Under the pieces are notes generated by a model. That model was not told where the DNA came from. It did no database searches and saw nothing but the letters and a program-made list of their open reading frames with translations. Made by a program: the position numbers and the translations under genes. A DNA stretch of 59,090 nucleotides from DATLXH01 sp035576005. Its GTDB lineage: Bacteria; Acidobacteriota; Thermoanaerobaculia; Gp7-AA8. Shown piece by piece: positions 1-9,614 of this stretch. The DNA is taken from positions 1 through 59,090 of the forward strand of contig DATLXH010000147.1 of the NCBI GenBank assembly GCA_035576005.1, read 5' to 3'. Positions within the stretch are counted from its first letter, which is position 1. Every line of letters starts with the position of its first letter.

Positions 1-142
1 AGTGGCTTGGATGCGAGGCGCACGGCGATTTTGCGACGAAGGCATAGTCGACACTATGTCGAGGAGCGAAATTGCCGTGCAACGAAGCAGACAGGCCGCT
101 ATCCGTCGTCTCGCGGCGAAGGTCTGTGAGAAATGCGGGCTA
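1..142. repeat. MITE-like inverted-repeat element A, copy 1 (truncated by window edge)
   Basis: This stretch is nearly identical to 39779-39918, which is the internal part and right end of a complete 183-bp element. It keeps the right terminal inverted repeat (about 123-142, ending GAAATGCGGGCTA) and an internal hairpin, CATAGT at 43-48 and ACTATG at 53-58 around a CGAC loop. The left terminal repeat would lie upstream of the window. An open frame runs through it but looks like read-through rather than a gene. Confidence 0.8.
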
Positions 143-608
143 ACGACGCCACGACGGGCGGCGCGGATTCTACGAGAAAACTTTCGGGTTCAGCACTTTT
201 GGGCGCAACCAACTTTTCACCCCGAAGAATGTACTTTGCTACAATGGCCGGTTCCCGAAGTGCCGTCGTGTCGCACGACCCCACGCCGCTGCTCACCGAC
301 GGCGTGTGTTTCTCTGGATCATCCCCATCCCGATAATCCCTGTCCTGGAGAGCTGCATATGAGCTTCACATCGTCCGCCGACCCCCGGCTCGTACAACCC
401 CACCAAACGTTGGTGACCGAACGTTTCCGCCTTCGCCGGGTTGCGAGCTTCATTGCTGGCGAGACCGCCGGCGATCTCCACAACGTGCAACTGACGTCGA
501 CGTGGTGGGAGGTGACGGCGCAGTCATGCCGTACACTCTCGACTGATAACGGTTCAGGAGATTCCGTCATGCGAGTCGAATGATCGGCGCATCGACTCAC
601 TCTTGAGC
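143..608. other. Non-coding stretch between repeat and Kelch gene
   Basis: I recognise no gene here. The best candidate is a 74-codon frame at 359-583 (+) whose ATG follows GGAGAG by six bases; its product is Arg/Thr-rich with no recognisable motif, so I do not call it. The stretch lies downstream of the minus-strand Kelch gene and could hold its terminator, but I see no hairpin followed by a T-run. Confidence 0.5.
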
Positions 609-1760
609 TCACGACCGATACATCCAGGCGTTCGCACTGACTGAATTGCCGTCATGGCAGCCGCCTGTAATGAGGACTCGACCATTCTTCAGTAGTGTGG
701 CCGTCGAAAACAATCGTCTCGTTCCCATATCGCCGTCGGCAAAGGAGAAACTGCTGTTGGCCGGGTCAAAGACTTCCGCTCGATCTGCTCCGCCCGCAAT
801 CAGAACTTTGCCGCTCTCGAGGAGTATTGCGGTCCCCTGCAGTTTGTAGCGCGACGCCTTCATGCTGCTTCTGACGGCCGTGAAGGTTCCCCCCGCCGGA
901 TTGAACATTTCCACGTTTCGATACGCGCCGTCGCCGTCTCGCTCGTCGGAGCCGCCCACGATCAGGACTCTGCCATCGGCCAGCAGCGTGGCATCGTGTT
1001 TGTGTCGCTTGACAGTCAGATTGCTCGTCGCCGTAAACGTTCCCCGCGCGGGACTGTAGATCTCGGCACTCGTGTAAATGGTAATCGCCGAGCGCCTGCC
1101 TTTGTGACCGCCGGTGATCAGCACCGTCCCGTCTTTCAGCAAAGTCGCGGTGTGCGACTCGCGTTCCGTCGACATCGCGCCCGTCGCCGTGAACGTGTTC
1201 GTGGCTGGGTCATAGATTTCGGCGTCAGAGAGGAAGGTCCAGCCTTTGCCCACGCCACCTGCAAGAAGGACCTTGCCGTTGTCCAGAAGCGTGGCGACGT
1301 GACCGCTTCGGCCTGTAATCATCATTCCAGCTGACGTCGATCGACCGGAAGCCGGGTCATACAATTCGGCGCTGTCCAGGTAATCGCCGTTGTAGCCCCC
1401 GGCGATCAAAACTCTTCCGCCGGGCAACGAAGTCGCCGTGTGACCGGAGCGTGCAGCCGACATGCTCTTCACCGACGTAAAGGAGTTTGTCTTCGGGTCG
1501 AACACCTCTGCGCTGGACAAACCGCCGCTGTTGCCGGCAAACCCGCCCGCAATCAGAACCGTTCCATCGTTGAGCAAGGTAGCCGTGTGCGCCGCGCGTT
1601 TCGTCGTCATGTCGCGAATCGCTCTCACCACTCCCCCACTGCCAGCTTTTGCAGGTCTCGTCTCCTTCTCAGTGCCGACGCTTGCGCGACAGCGCGGACC
1701 GGAAACGAGGGTCACCGACAACATGACCACGAGCAGCACAGATGTTTTCGGATTTCGCAT
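609..1760 (-). CDS. Secreted Kelch-repeat beta-propeller protein
   Basis: The 383-residue product starts with a Lys-containing n-region and a hydrophobic stretch (about residues 8-20), a likely signal peptide. It then carries seven repeats of about 50 residues with the signature HTATLL-x-(D/N)G-x-VLI(A/T)GG, for example near residues 57, 106, 155, 204 and 255, each followed by an AE-(V/I/L)-(F/Y)-(D/N)P segment. Seven Kelch motifs would close a seven-bladed propeller like galactose oxidase central domains, but the copper-ligand architecture of that enzyme is not evident. An extracytoplasmic binding or scaffold role is inferred; no substrate can be named. It lies 58 bases downstream of the SGNH hydrolase gene on the same strand and may share its transcript. 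Confidence 0.85.
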   Translation of the reverse strand: MRNPKTSVLLVVMLSVTLVSGPRCRASVGTEKETRPAKAGSGGVVRAIRDMTTKRAAHTATLLNDGTVLIAGGFAGNSGGLSSAEVFDPKTNSFTSVKSMSAARSGHTATSLPGGRVLIAGGYNGDYLDSAELYDPASGRSTSAGMMITGRSGHVATLLDNGKVLLAGGVGKGWTFLSDAEIYDPATNTFTATGAMSTERESHTATLLKDGTVLITGGHKGRRSAITIYTSAEIYSPARGTFTATSNLTVKRHKHDATLLADGRVLIVGGSDERDGDGAYRNVEMFNPAGGTFTAVRSSMKASRYKLQGTAILLESGKVLIAGGADRAEVFDPANSSFSFADGDMGTRRLFSTATLLKNGRVLITGGCHDGNSVSANAWMYRS

Positions 1761-1818
1761 CGTTATCGTCTCCAGGACAGTTTCAAGGTCAAACGTTGAT
1801 CCATTCCCACGTCGATTG

Positions 1819-2850
1819 TCAATTGCGAGCGCGAATCGGGCGAAGGGTTCTATGCCTCGCCACCATGACCGAGTAACAGGTGTAGCCCAGGCGGGACGCC
1901 TGCGCTACACGAGGACCTCGCCACCGTCTGCTCTGCGAGCTCGACGACACCGTTGCCGGTTTCTCAAACTCCAAAAACAACGCCACCATCCGAGCGAGCT
2001 CTTCGTGTCCCAGGGAGGTCAGATGAAGCCCATCCGCGACGTATTGCTCCTGCGACAGCACGCGGGCCAGAAGACGCTTGGGCAACAACCTCACTCCGTA
2101 CTGTTTCGCCAGTCGACGCTGGTGAGCGCCGTACGCCCACGCTCCCGGTACGACAGGTAATTCGAACATGACAACATCTCGTTCATCGGCGGGAGCGCGA
2201 GGAACGACAATCGCGAGGAGTTTTTCGAGATTGTGTGCGAACAGCGTCGGGAAAGTTCCGTCGAGCATGTCGTTTCCCCCGATCTCGATGATCACCAGAG
2301 TCGTCGCCGCCCAGCGAAGACCCGAGAGCTGATCACGAGCCGATTCCGTAGTCTCGCTCGGTCTGGCGAGATTTCGGAGCCCGCCACCTGTTCGTTTCCC
2401 GAGAAGCTCAGGCCAGGCTGCGTCCTCCCCAAACCCTCCCGCGCTCAAGGAATCCCCAACCACCACGATTTGCTCCGCTGCGCCGCGCCGCGAGCCCTGG
2501 CGCCCCCAGTGATATGGCAACTCCACCAGCAGCGCCGCGAGCACGCAGAAGACGGCGGCGGCGCCCAGGACGCGCGAGTGGCGACCGGCCATGAAAAACC
2601 CAGCCCAGGCGATGGTGCTCGCGGCGAGTGGAATCGCGAGAACCAGAGGAATCGGCGTCCCGCTGAAAAGAGCGATTGGGAACAGAAGTATCAGAGTTAC
2701 GCGTGCCACGCCGCGCGCCCGCTCACGTGATGAGAACACATCGCCCATCTCCAGCGCGACGATTGTCATGAACACAAGACCAGCGGTAAACCAGGACTGG
2801 CCGCTGTAAAGGTGATAGAGGACGAAGGCGCGCACGTGAATGACATCCAC
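1819..2850 (-). CDS. Membrane-anchored SGNH/GDSL-type esterase
   Basis: Three hydrophobic segments at the N-terminus precede a C-terminal SGNH hydrolase domain. Visible blocks are GDSLSAGGFG (nucleophile Ser), GGNDML (block III, Asn) and DGLHLTSLGH (Asp/His of block V), so the catalytic set is complete. The family hydrolyses ester or acyl groups on lipids or polysaccharides; the substrate is unknown. The frame is open well upstream, but that part reads antisense through a luciferase-like remnant and is not homologous, so I place the start at GTG 2850 (GTG 2835 is the alternative; neither has a clear Shine-Dalgarno). The last 30 or so residues are encoded by a palindromic repeat at 1880-1910, so the native C-terminus has probably been replaced by read-through. 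Confidence 0.75.
   Translation of the reverse strand: MDVIHVRAFVLYHLYSGQSWFTAGLVFMTIVALEMGDVFSSRERARGVARVTLILLFPIALFSGTPIPLVLAIPLAASTIAWAGFFMAGRHSRVLGAAAVFCVLAALLVELPYHWGRQGSRRGAAEQIVVVGDSLSAGGFGEDAAWPELLGKRTGGGLRNLARPSETTESARDQLSGLRWAATTLVIIEIGGNDMLDGTFPTLFAHNLEKLLAIVVPRAPADERDVVMFELPVVPGAWAYGAHQRRLAKQYGVRLLPKRLLARVLSQEQYVADGLHLTSLGHEELARMVALFLEFEKPATVSSSSQSRRWRGPRVAQASRLGYTCYSVMVARHRTLRPIRARN
1880..1910. repeat. REP-like palindrome inside the 3' end of the SGNH gene
   Basis: GTGTAGC (1880-1886) pairs with GCTACAC (1904-1910). Inside, CCAGGCG (1887-1893) pairs with CGCCTGC (1897-1903) with one mismatch around a GGA loop. Total stem is about 14 bp. It is the kind of short GC-rich palindrome found dispersed between genes; here it is translated as the C-terminal tail of the esterase. 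Confidence 0.75.
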
Positions 2851-2886
2851 AATACGCGCCGAGAGACCAAGCCGCGAAGCGCCTAA

Positions 2887-3297
2887 TTCCCGCGGCCCCA
2901 CGTCATTCTGGGAGCAGCTGTCATGTGCGCGGAGACTGACGAGGAGGCCGAATATCTGGCCTTGCCCATGGACCTGGTGTGGGTCCGACTCCATCGAGGC
3001 GAGTTCGCTCCGATCCCGACCCCGGAAGAGGCACTGGCCTACCCCTGCACCGACCAGGACCGGGCAGTGATCGCCGCCCGGCGCGCACTTCAGGTCGTGG
3101 GCAGCCCCGTCACGGTGCGGGCGCGCCTCGGTGCACTCGCGGAGGAGACTGGCGCTGACGAGATCATGATCGCCACGACGACCTACGCCGCACACGATCG
3201 ACTCCGCTCCTATGAGCTCGTGGCCGAGGCCTTCGCCCCCGATTCTTCACGCTTGCTGCAGCGCCCGCCCTCGACTACCATCGCCGCTCATTCCTAA
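2887..3297 (+). pseudogene. C-terminal remnant of an LLM-class flavin-dependent monooxygenase
   Basis: The reading frame opens directly after a TAA at 2884-2886 with FPRPHVILGAAVMCAETDEEA, then RRALQVVGSPVTVRARLGAL, ADEIMIATTTY and DRLRSYELVAEAF. These are the hallmark last segments of bacterial-luciferase-like (MsnO8-type) flavin monooxygenases, about 135 of a usual 330 residues. The flavin-binding N-terminal two thirds are absent: upstream is the antisense 5' end of the SGNH gene. An ATG at 2923 lies inside the conserved domain and is not a plausible native start. I infer a decaying fragment left by a deletion or rearrangement. It ends two bases before the start codon of the following kinase gene. 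Confidence 0.8.
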
Positions 3298-3299
3298 CG

Positions 3300-5501
3300 A
3301 TGAACGGTGAGCTTATCGGGAAGACCCTCTCCCACTACCGAGTGAAGTCCAAACTCGGCAGCGGTGGAATGGGCGTGGTTTATGAAGCCGCGGACACCAC
3401 GCTGGGACGAAACGTAGCGCTGAAGTTTCTCCCCGCAGAGATGGCCCAGGATGCGATGCTCCTCGAGCGCTTTCAGCGCGAAGCACGCGCGGCCTCTGCG
3501 CTCAACCATCCCGCGATCTGCACCGTGTACGCGATCGACCAGCATGAAGGGCAGCACTTCATCGCCATGGAGTTGCTTGAAGGCGAAACACTTGGGGAAC
3601 GGATCCGCCGAGGCCCCTTTGACCTCGCACTTTTGCTGGACGTGGGCATTCAGCTGGCCGACGCGCTGGAGTCAGCGCACGCGAAAGGCATCGTTCATCG
3701 CGACGTCAAGCCGGCCAACATCTTTATCAACACGCGAGGACAGGCCAAGATCCTGGATTTCGGCCTTGCCAAGATCGACCGCCCGGCAGTTTCCAGTCAG
3801 CAGTCCGAAGGGCCGACGGCGATGCGTGAAGAGCTGACCAGGGCCGGAACCGCCATGGGCACGGTCTCGTACATGTCCCCCGAGCAGGCTCGCGCACAAC
3901 TCACCGATGCGCGCACGGACATCTTCTCGCTCGGTGTCGTGATCTATCAGATGGCCACCGGCATCCTGCCCTTCCAGGGCGATACATCGGCCGTCATATT
4001 CGACAACATCCTCAATCATGACCCGGCACCGGCTCATCAGGTCAATCCCGCTCTGCCAACGGAGCTCACGCGAATCCTGGGCAAAGCACTGGAGAAGGAT
4101 CGAACGCTTCGCTACCAGAGCTCGACGGACCTCAAGACCGATATGTTACGGCTCAAACGCGATGCGGATTCGGGAGGACGCCGGGTTCCCGAGTCGAGCG
4201 ATTCACGCAAAGCGGCGGCGACGCAGAAGTCGATTGCCGTTCTCTATTTCGAAAACCTGAGCGGTGTCAAAGAGGACGAATATCTACGCGACGGGATCAC
4301 GGAAGATATCGTGACCGAGCTCTCGAAGATCAAGGGTCTGCAGATTTTCTCGCGCGCGACCGTACTGGCATATCGCGATAAAACGGTTACGCCGGCAACC
4401 ATCGGACAGCAGCTCAACGCCGCGTATGTTCTGACCGGAAGCCTCCGGCGGGCAGGGACGCGCATCCGCATCAATGCGCAGCTCGTCGACACGCAAACCG
4501 ACTTCCCGCTATGGTCCGAGCGTTATGACAGGGAGATGAAGGATGTCTTCGAGGTGCAGGACGAGATCGCCCGTCGCATCGCCGAGGCGCTGCGCATTAC
4601 GTTAACGCCGCAGGAGCAGGAGGCTCTGGCGACGAAGCCAACCGAGAACCTGCAGGCCTACGATCTCTACCTGCGCGGTCGCAGTTACACCCGGCGGCTG
4701 ACACGACAGGACCTCGAGTTCGCGCTCCAGATGTTCGAGAATGCGGTCGCGCTCGATCAACAATTCGCGCTCGCGCATGCCGCCATCGCCAACGCCTGCG
4801 CGCAGTATCACAATCTATACGAGCGAGAGCCCAAATGGATCGACCGGGCCATGGCCTCGAGCGCACGCGCCAGCGCCCTCGGAAAGGACGCACCCGAGGT
4901 CATCGTCGCCGAGGCGTGGGTACTCTATATGAAGGAGCAGTATGAGCAGTCGGCTGCGCGTGCACGACAGGCCATAGCCAGAAAGCCGGACGCTGAAAGC
5001 GCGTACTACCTGCTCGGACGGGCCTTGTTTGCCGCCGGTCGCTATCACGAAGTCGTCGACATGACTGACGACGCCGTCGCTCACTCCGGCGACAACTACA
5101 ACATCTACGTTCCGATCGTAAACGCCTTCGGCGCGCTCGGCAAAAACACCGACAACGTGCGACAACAGAGGGTGCAGGTACTCGAGGCGCAGTTGAACAA
5201 GGTACCTGAGGACGCACGAGCGCGTGTTCTGCTGGCCGGAGACTATGCCTCTCTGAATCGGATCGATGACTCTACGCGAGAGGCCAACATGGCCATGGCT
5301 CTTCGTCCGAACGACGCCCTGGTCATGTACAACGTCTCCTGTGTCTTCTGCGGCCTGGGCAGGAAGGATGATGCGATGAATGCACTGCGCAAAGCGTACG
5401 ACGCAGGCTTTCGTGATGCCGACTGGACGCGCCGCGATCCCGATCTTGCCCTGTTGCGCGACGATCCGGAGTTCGATCGGATGTATCCGCCGGACGCGTG
5501 A
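3300..5501 (+). CDS. Ser/Thr protein kinase with TolB-like and TPR domains
   Basis: The 733-residue protein begins with a complete Hanks-type kinase: glycine loop LGSGGMGVVYEA (19-30), VALK with Lys42, HRDVKPAN (133-140, catalytic Asp135), DFGLA (153-157) and GTVSYMSPEQA. After a linker, SIAVLYFENLSG (about 311) opens a TolB/FlgO-like module that also holds ITEDIVTELSKI and VLTGSLRRAG, familiar from adenylate-cyclase/kinase-TPR proteins. The rest is TPR repeats to the C-terminus. Unlike its downstream paralogue, it has no obvious membrane segment between kinase and TolB-like parts, so it may be cytoplasmic. The start ATG is two bases after the stop of the upstream remnant. It presumably phosphorylates Ser/Thr targets with TPR-mediated partner binding; the signal is unknown. 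Confidence 0.9.
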   Translation: MNGELIGKTLSHYRVKSKLGSGGMGVVYEAADTTLGRNVALKFLPAEMAQDAMLLERFQREARAASALNHPAICTVYAIDQHEGQHFIAMELLEGETLGERIRRGPFDLALLLDVGIQLADALESAHAKGIVHRDVKPANIFINTRGQAKILDFGLAKIDRPAVSSQQSEGPTAMREELTRAGTAMGTVSYMSPEQARAQLTDARTDIFSLGVVIYQMATGILPFQGDTSAVIFDNILNHDPAPAHQVNPALPTELTRILGKALEKDRTLRYQSSTDLKTDMLRLKRDADSGGRRVPESSDSRKAAATQKSIAVLYFENLSGVKEDEYLRDGITEDIVTELSKIKGLQIFSRATVLAYRDKTVTPATIGQQLNAAYVLTGSLRRAGTRIRINAQLVDTQTDFPLWSERYDREMKDVFEVQDEIARRIAEALRITLTPQEQEALATKPTENLQAYDLYLRGRSYTRRLTRQDLEFALQMFENAVALDQQFALAHAAIANACAQYHNLYEREPKWIDRAMASSARASALGKDAPEVIVAEAWVLYMKEQYEQSAARARQAIARKPDAESAYYLLGRALFAAGRYHEVVDMTDDAVAHSGDNYNIYVPIVNAFGALGKNTDNVRQQRVQVLEAQLNKVPEDARARVLLAGDYASLNRIDDSTREANMAMALRPNDALVMYNVSCVFCGLGRKDDAMNALRKAYDAGFRDADWTRRDPDLALLRDDPEFDRMYPPDA

Positions 5502-5555
5502 GCCGCTCCCGGCCTCGGCGACCTCCCGTCTGGCATAATTGGTCATCAACCAACC

Positions 5556-7908
5556 ATGACTGACACACTGAATCACTACCAGATCAAGCGAAAGCTCGGA
5601 TCAGGCGGCATGGGCGAGGTCTATCTCGCCGAAGATACGAAACTTCACCGTCCGGTCGCACTCAAAGTCCTGCCCCGCGGAGTTTGCGAACAATCCGGAG
5701 CGCAGGACGCGCTTCCTACAGGAAGCTCATGCGGCTTCAGTGCTCAATCACCCCAACGTCTCGGTCATTCACGAGGTCGGAGAAAGTGCCGACGGTACAG
5801 TTTTCATTGCCATGGAGTACATCGAAGGTGTCACGCTCTCGCAGGCCAGGTCGAGCCGCACGATGGAAACTGCAGAAATCCTCGACATAGCAATTCAGGC
5901 CAGCGACGCGCTCGACGAAGCGCACAACCGTGGGATCACCCATCGCGACATCAAGTCTGCGAACATCATGCTGACACCGCGAGGGCATGTGAAGGTACTC
6001 GACTTCGGTCTCGCAAAAGTTCATGTCACGGACCCGGAAGGCGAGGTCGACGGAGACACCAATCTCAAAACGTCGCCGGGCCTGGTGATGGGGACCTGCT
6101 CGTACATGAGCCCCGAACAAGCGCTGGGTCGCCCTACGGATGGGCGTAGCGATTTGTTCAGCCTTGGAATTGTTCTCTACGAGCTTCTCACAGGTCATCT
6201 CCCCTTCGTCGGCAGAACCACGAGCGAGACCATCGAGAAGATCTCCCACACGCAACCGGATCCGATCGCTCGATTCAACTACTCGATCCCGCCCGAGCTG
6301 GAGCGGATCATCCGGAAGCTTCTGGAAAAAGAGCCATCCCGGCGATACCAGTCGGCACGCGAGCTGGTCGTCGATCTGAAAAACCTGAAACGCGATTCGA
6401 GCTCAGGTGAGGTTGCTACCGCTTCCCCTCGCCGGCGTGTACGTATGATCTTCGCAGCCATCGCCACCACTCTCATTCTCATCGCCGGCGCCACCTTCGT
6501 CTGGAAGCGCCGTCCGACGACGGCCCGGACCGCGATCGATTCGATCGCCGTCCTTCCCTTTGTGAATGTCGGCAAAGACCCCGAGACCGAGTACCTGAGC
6601 GACGGCATCTCTGAGAGCATCATCAACAATCTGACGCAGATCGCTTCACTTCGAGTTACTCCGCGGAGCACGGTATTTCGCTACAAGGGAAAAGAGATCG
6701 ACCCGCCCGCTGTCGCCAAAGAGCTCAACGTGCGCGCCGTCCTTTCAGGACGCGTTCATCAGCGCGGTGAGATGCTCAGCGTCCAGACGGAACTGGTCGA
6801 CACGCAGACGAACTCGCAGATCTGGGGTGAGCGATACAACCGCAAGGTCTCCGACGCGCTGGCTCTCCAGGAGGAGATCTCGAAACAGATTTCCGACAAG
6901 CTCCGGGTGCGGCTTGCGGGCGTTGAGCAGCAGCGCATCGACCGTCGCGGCACGGACGACCCCGAGGCATATCAGATGTATCTCAAGGGCCGCCATCACT
7001 GGAGCAAGCGGACAGGTGAGGACCTGCACAAAGCACTCGGGTATTTCCAGCGAGCAGTCGATCGCGATCCCGATTTCGCTCTCGCCCACGTTGGAATCGG
7101 CGACTCCTATGCGCTCATGGAACAGTACGCCGACGCTCGATCCTCAGAGATTGTCCCGAAAGCAGAAGAAGCGATCCGTCGGGCATTGGCAATCGATGAG
7201 GGCATCGCCGAGGCACACGCTACTCTCGGATTGATCTATCACAACACGTGGCAATGGGAGAGAGCGGAGGCGGAATTCAAGCGGGCCATCGAGTTGAATC
7301 CGAACTATCCCACAGCTTACCACTGGTACAACATCAGTCTACGAAGTGTGGGAAGAGTCGACGAAGCGTTAAAAGTGATCCGCAAGGCCCAACAACTCGA
7401 TCCTCTCTCCATGATCATCGGAACGAATGTGGTCGACGTTCTGACGATTCTCGGGCGATATGACGAGGCTATCGCCACGGCGCAAAAGTACCTCGAGCTG
7501 GACCCGAAATATGCGCAGCTTCTTGGGGTTCTCGGTGTGACCTACTCGCTTGCCGGAAGGCATGAGGAGGCAATCACGACGACGGCGACCGCTGTCGAGA
7601 CCTCGGGTCAGGTCAGTGAGCAGCTCGCCAACCTGGGTCACGCCTACGCGTATGCCGGCCGCCGCGAGGAAGCTCTAAAGACCATCGAGACGCTGAAGGG
7701 TCGATTCGAGAAAAAGCGGGCTCTCGGGTTCCATCTGGCGATCGTCTACAGCGCGCTCGGCGATCGCGACCGTGCCTTCGAGTGGCTCGAGCACGATCTC
7801 GCGGAGCCGAACGGCCTGATGAGCGAACTCAAAACCGAGGTTCGATTCATCAAGCTCCACTCCGATCCACGCTTCGCAGCAGTGCTTCGAGAGATGAAAT
7901 ACAAGTGA
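5556..7908 (+). CDS. Membrane Ser/Thr protein kinase with TolB-like and TPR domains (frameshifted)
   Basis: This is a paralogue of the preceding kinase, 54 bases downstream. The first frame starts at ATG 5556 and gives LGSGGMGEVYLAEDTKL and VALKVLP. At a CCCC run (5673-5676) one extra base moves the frame; removing a single C joins VALKVLP directly to AEFANNPERRTRFLQEAHAA and on to HRDIKSANI, DFGLA and GTCSYMSPEQA in the second frame, which stays open to 7908. After the kinase come a transmembrane helix (around 6450-6500), a TolB-like domain (IAVLPFVNVG) and TPR repeats. Because the remainder shows no decay, a sequencing error is as likely as a real mutation. A start further in (5740) would drop the nucleotide-binding Lys. 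Confidence 0.85.
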
Positions 7909-8053
7909 ACTGAAAATTCGAATCGGGACGTCAGCTCAAACCGCTGTCAGGGCTCGCTGCTGCGCTCCTCGCCGCACGCGCCAGAGTGTCATCCGGAGCG
8001 GGAGAATGGCGGGGAACGCGGGTGGAGAGGTGATGAAGTCGTGCGTTCTCGCA

Positions 8054-8242
8054 GCCGCGAAGCGGCGAATCCCTCTCCCCGGCGGGGAGAGGGTGGTCGC
8101 GTAAGCGACCGGGAGAGGGGCCGCGAGAGATACGACGACCTCGCCCTTTCGACGGACTCGCGAGACTTTCACGCCCCTCTCCCTGCTTCGCTCCGCTCGC
8201 TTCCCTCTCCCCGCCGGGGAGAGGGATACGCCGCTTCGCGGC
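8054..8242. repeat. MITE-like inverted-repeat element B, copy 1
   Basis: A 189-bp element bounded by 40-nt terminal inverted repeats, 8054-8093 and 8203-8242, with about one mismatch. Each end contains its own palindrome of the type CCCTCTCCCCGGCGGGGAG. Just inside the left end is a smaller hairpin (GGTCGC-GTAA-GCGACC). A second copy lies at 58873-59055. It sits between convergent kinase and GAF-PAS genes. Confidence 0.85.
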
Positions 8243-8289
8243 TCAACCACGATGAGTTGCGAAAAAGGGCGGGCCATGCCCGTACTATC

Positions 8290-9144
8290 CTACTCCGCAA
8301 CGAGCGTCCCCAGGATTTGCAAGTCGTCTCCTGCGGTTGCCGCGATCATGCTCGCATTGACGATGCCCGTGATCTGCGAACCATCCTTTTTTCTGAACTG
8401 CATCCGGGCGTTAGTCACCGATTGGCCTGCTTCGAGGGTCCTGATGAATGTCTCGCGGTCCGAGCGCTGCGGATAGAGGTCCCAGGTTTCCCGCGCCAGT
8501 AACTCATCACGCGACGAGTAACCAAGATAGTTGACCAGCGCGGCGTTACAGTCCAGCAATCGTCCGTCACGGGTCGATCGGAATACGCCTGCCACATTCC
8601 GCTCGAACAGCAGCCGGTACCGTTCTTCCGCAGCCAGGTGCTCTGCGAACTCGCGGGCCTGCATCACCGCACTCGAGCAGATGCCCGCGAGAAGTTGAAC
8701 GACGTAAGAATCGAGGTCATTGAACGCTTTCGTGTCGCGTGAAAACGATTTGAGCACTCCGATCGCACCGTCCCCGTGCAACAGCGGGGCAACGATCATC
8801 GAGCGGATCCCGATGGCACGACACGCTGCCTGGTCGACGTTCGGGTCGCGTTCTACGTCGTCACATCGAACGAGCTCCCGCGTCTGAACGGCCTTGCCGG
8901 ACAGGCTGCCACCCAGAGCGAGGCGCTTACCGACATGTCCTGCGGCACTGCCTGAGGCAGCCCGATAAACGAGCTCGTCACCCTCGACCAGCTCCACAAC
9001 CGCGCCACTTCCTCCGGTCACTTCCGGTGTGCTTCGAACGATGACATCGAGCACCTTGTCGAGATCCGTGACCGCAGAAAGAATCTCCTGCTGCGCGGAA
9101 ACGACCGCAGACAAGCGGGCTGCGAGCTCTAAGGAAGATGCGAT
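8290..9144 (-). CDS. GAF-PAS sensor protein without output domain
   Basis: The N-terminal half is a GAF domain (KVLDVIVRSTPEVTGG, GGSLSGKAVQTRELVRCDD, SMIVAPLLHGDGAIGVLK). The C-terminal half is a PAS domain (EERYRLLFERNVAGVFRS, LDCNAALVNYLGYSSRDELL, RKKDGS). There is no kinase, GGDEF or HTH output, so it would have to act through a partner or is itself truncated. The open frame extends upstream to 9468, but that part lies over a phosphatase remnant in another frame and is not homologous. A GGGAG sits just before an in-frame ATC at 9142-9144 and the first standard start is TTG 9114; no ATG or GTG exists at the right place, so the start is uncertain. It may once have been coupled to the adjacent phosphatase as a signalling pair. 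Confidence 0.65.
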   Translation of the reverse strand: MASSLELAARLSAVVSAQQEILSAVTDLDKVLDVIVRSTPEVTGGSGAVVELVEGDELVYRAASGSAAGHVGKRLALGGSLSGKAVQTRELVRCDDVERDPNVDQAACRAIGIRSMIVAPLLHGDGAIGVLKSFSRDTKAFNDLDSYVVQLLAGICSSAVMQAREFAEHLAAEERYRLLFERNVAGVFRSTRDGRLLDCNAALVNYLGYSSRDELLARETWDLYPQRSDRETFIRTLEAGQSVTNARMQFRKKDGSQITGIVNASMIAATAGDDLQILGTLVAE

Positions 9145-9194
9145 ATCAAACTCCCTTCTGTAGGCGGGTATCTGACGCCGTTCCCGGCCCAATG

Positions 9195-9460
9195 TCAAGG
9201 CGTCGCTGTCGCGACCGGGCGCCGGCTCAGGGCGACCAGGGTGACGTCGTCGCCTTGCGGAGTGAGTCCGGCGAAGTTCATCACCAGCGAATTGAGCCCC
9301 AGAATGATCGAAGGCGCGGACTTGCCGAGCAGTGGCGTGGCGAATTCGACTACACCGCTTCCCCCGAGCTCTTCGCCTGCAGGGTTCTCGCACTCTGTCA
9401 CGCCGTCGGTAAAAAGAAGCAGTGCCTCGCCAGGTGCCAGCTGAAAGGTCTGGTTCTCGA
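9195..9460 (-). pseudogene. C-terminal remnant of SpoIIE/RsbU-type PP2C phosphatase
   Basis: The frame reads FQLAPGEALLLFTDGVTEC, NPAGEELG and LTPQGDDVTLVALSR, the conserved end of SpoIIE-family phosphatases; TDG and GDD carry metal-binding aspartates. The earlier metal-binding GD motif and the first half of the domain are missing. Upstream there are stop codons in the frame and no matching sequence in the others up to the DUF5985 gene. I infer a fragment left by deletion. It lies between a GAF-PAS gene and the DUF5985 cluster, all on the minus strand. Confidence 0.65.
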
Positions 9461-9614
9461 CGATCCACCCTTAACGATCGACGCTTTTCGAGCGCTATCG
9501 CCAGGGACCGGTGTTCGTCGAAGATGAAAATCGACTCCGATTTCGGATCAGGGTGGTATCGGTCACGTCACCGGTCTGTTTGTAAATGTCGATCCCTTCG
9601 AGGTTCCACACATG

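Noticed and set aside
2..583. Long open frame from the window start (193 residues)
   Set aside because: The first part reads through repeat element A and the rest has no motif; only the last 74 codons have a possible ribosome site and they are not convincing.
1462..2160. 232-residue plus-strand open frame over the Kelch and SGNH genes
   Set aside because: It is antisense to two genes with clear homology and has no recognisable domain.
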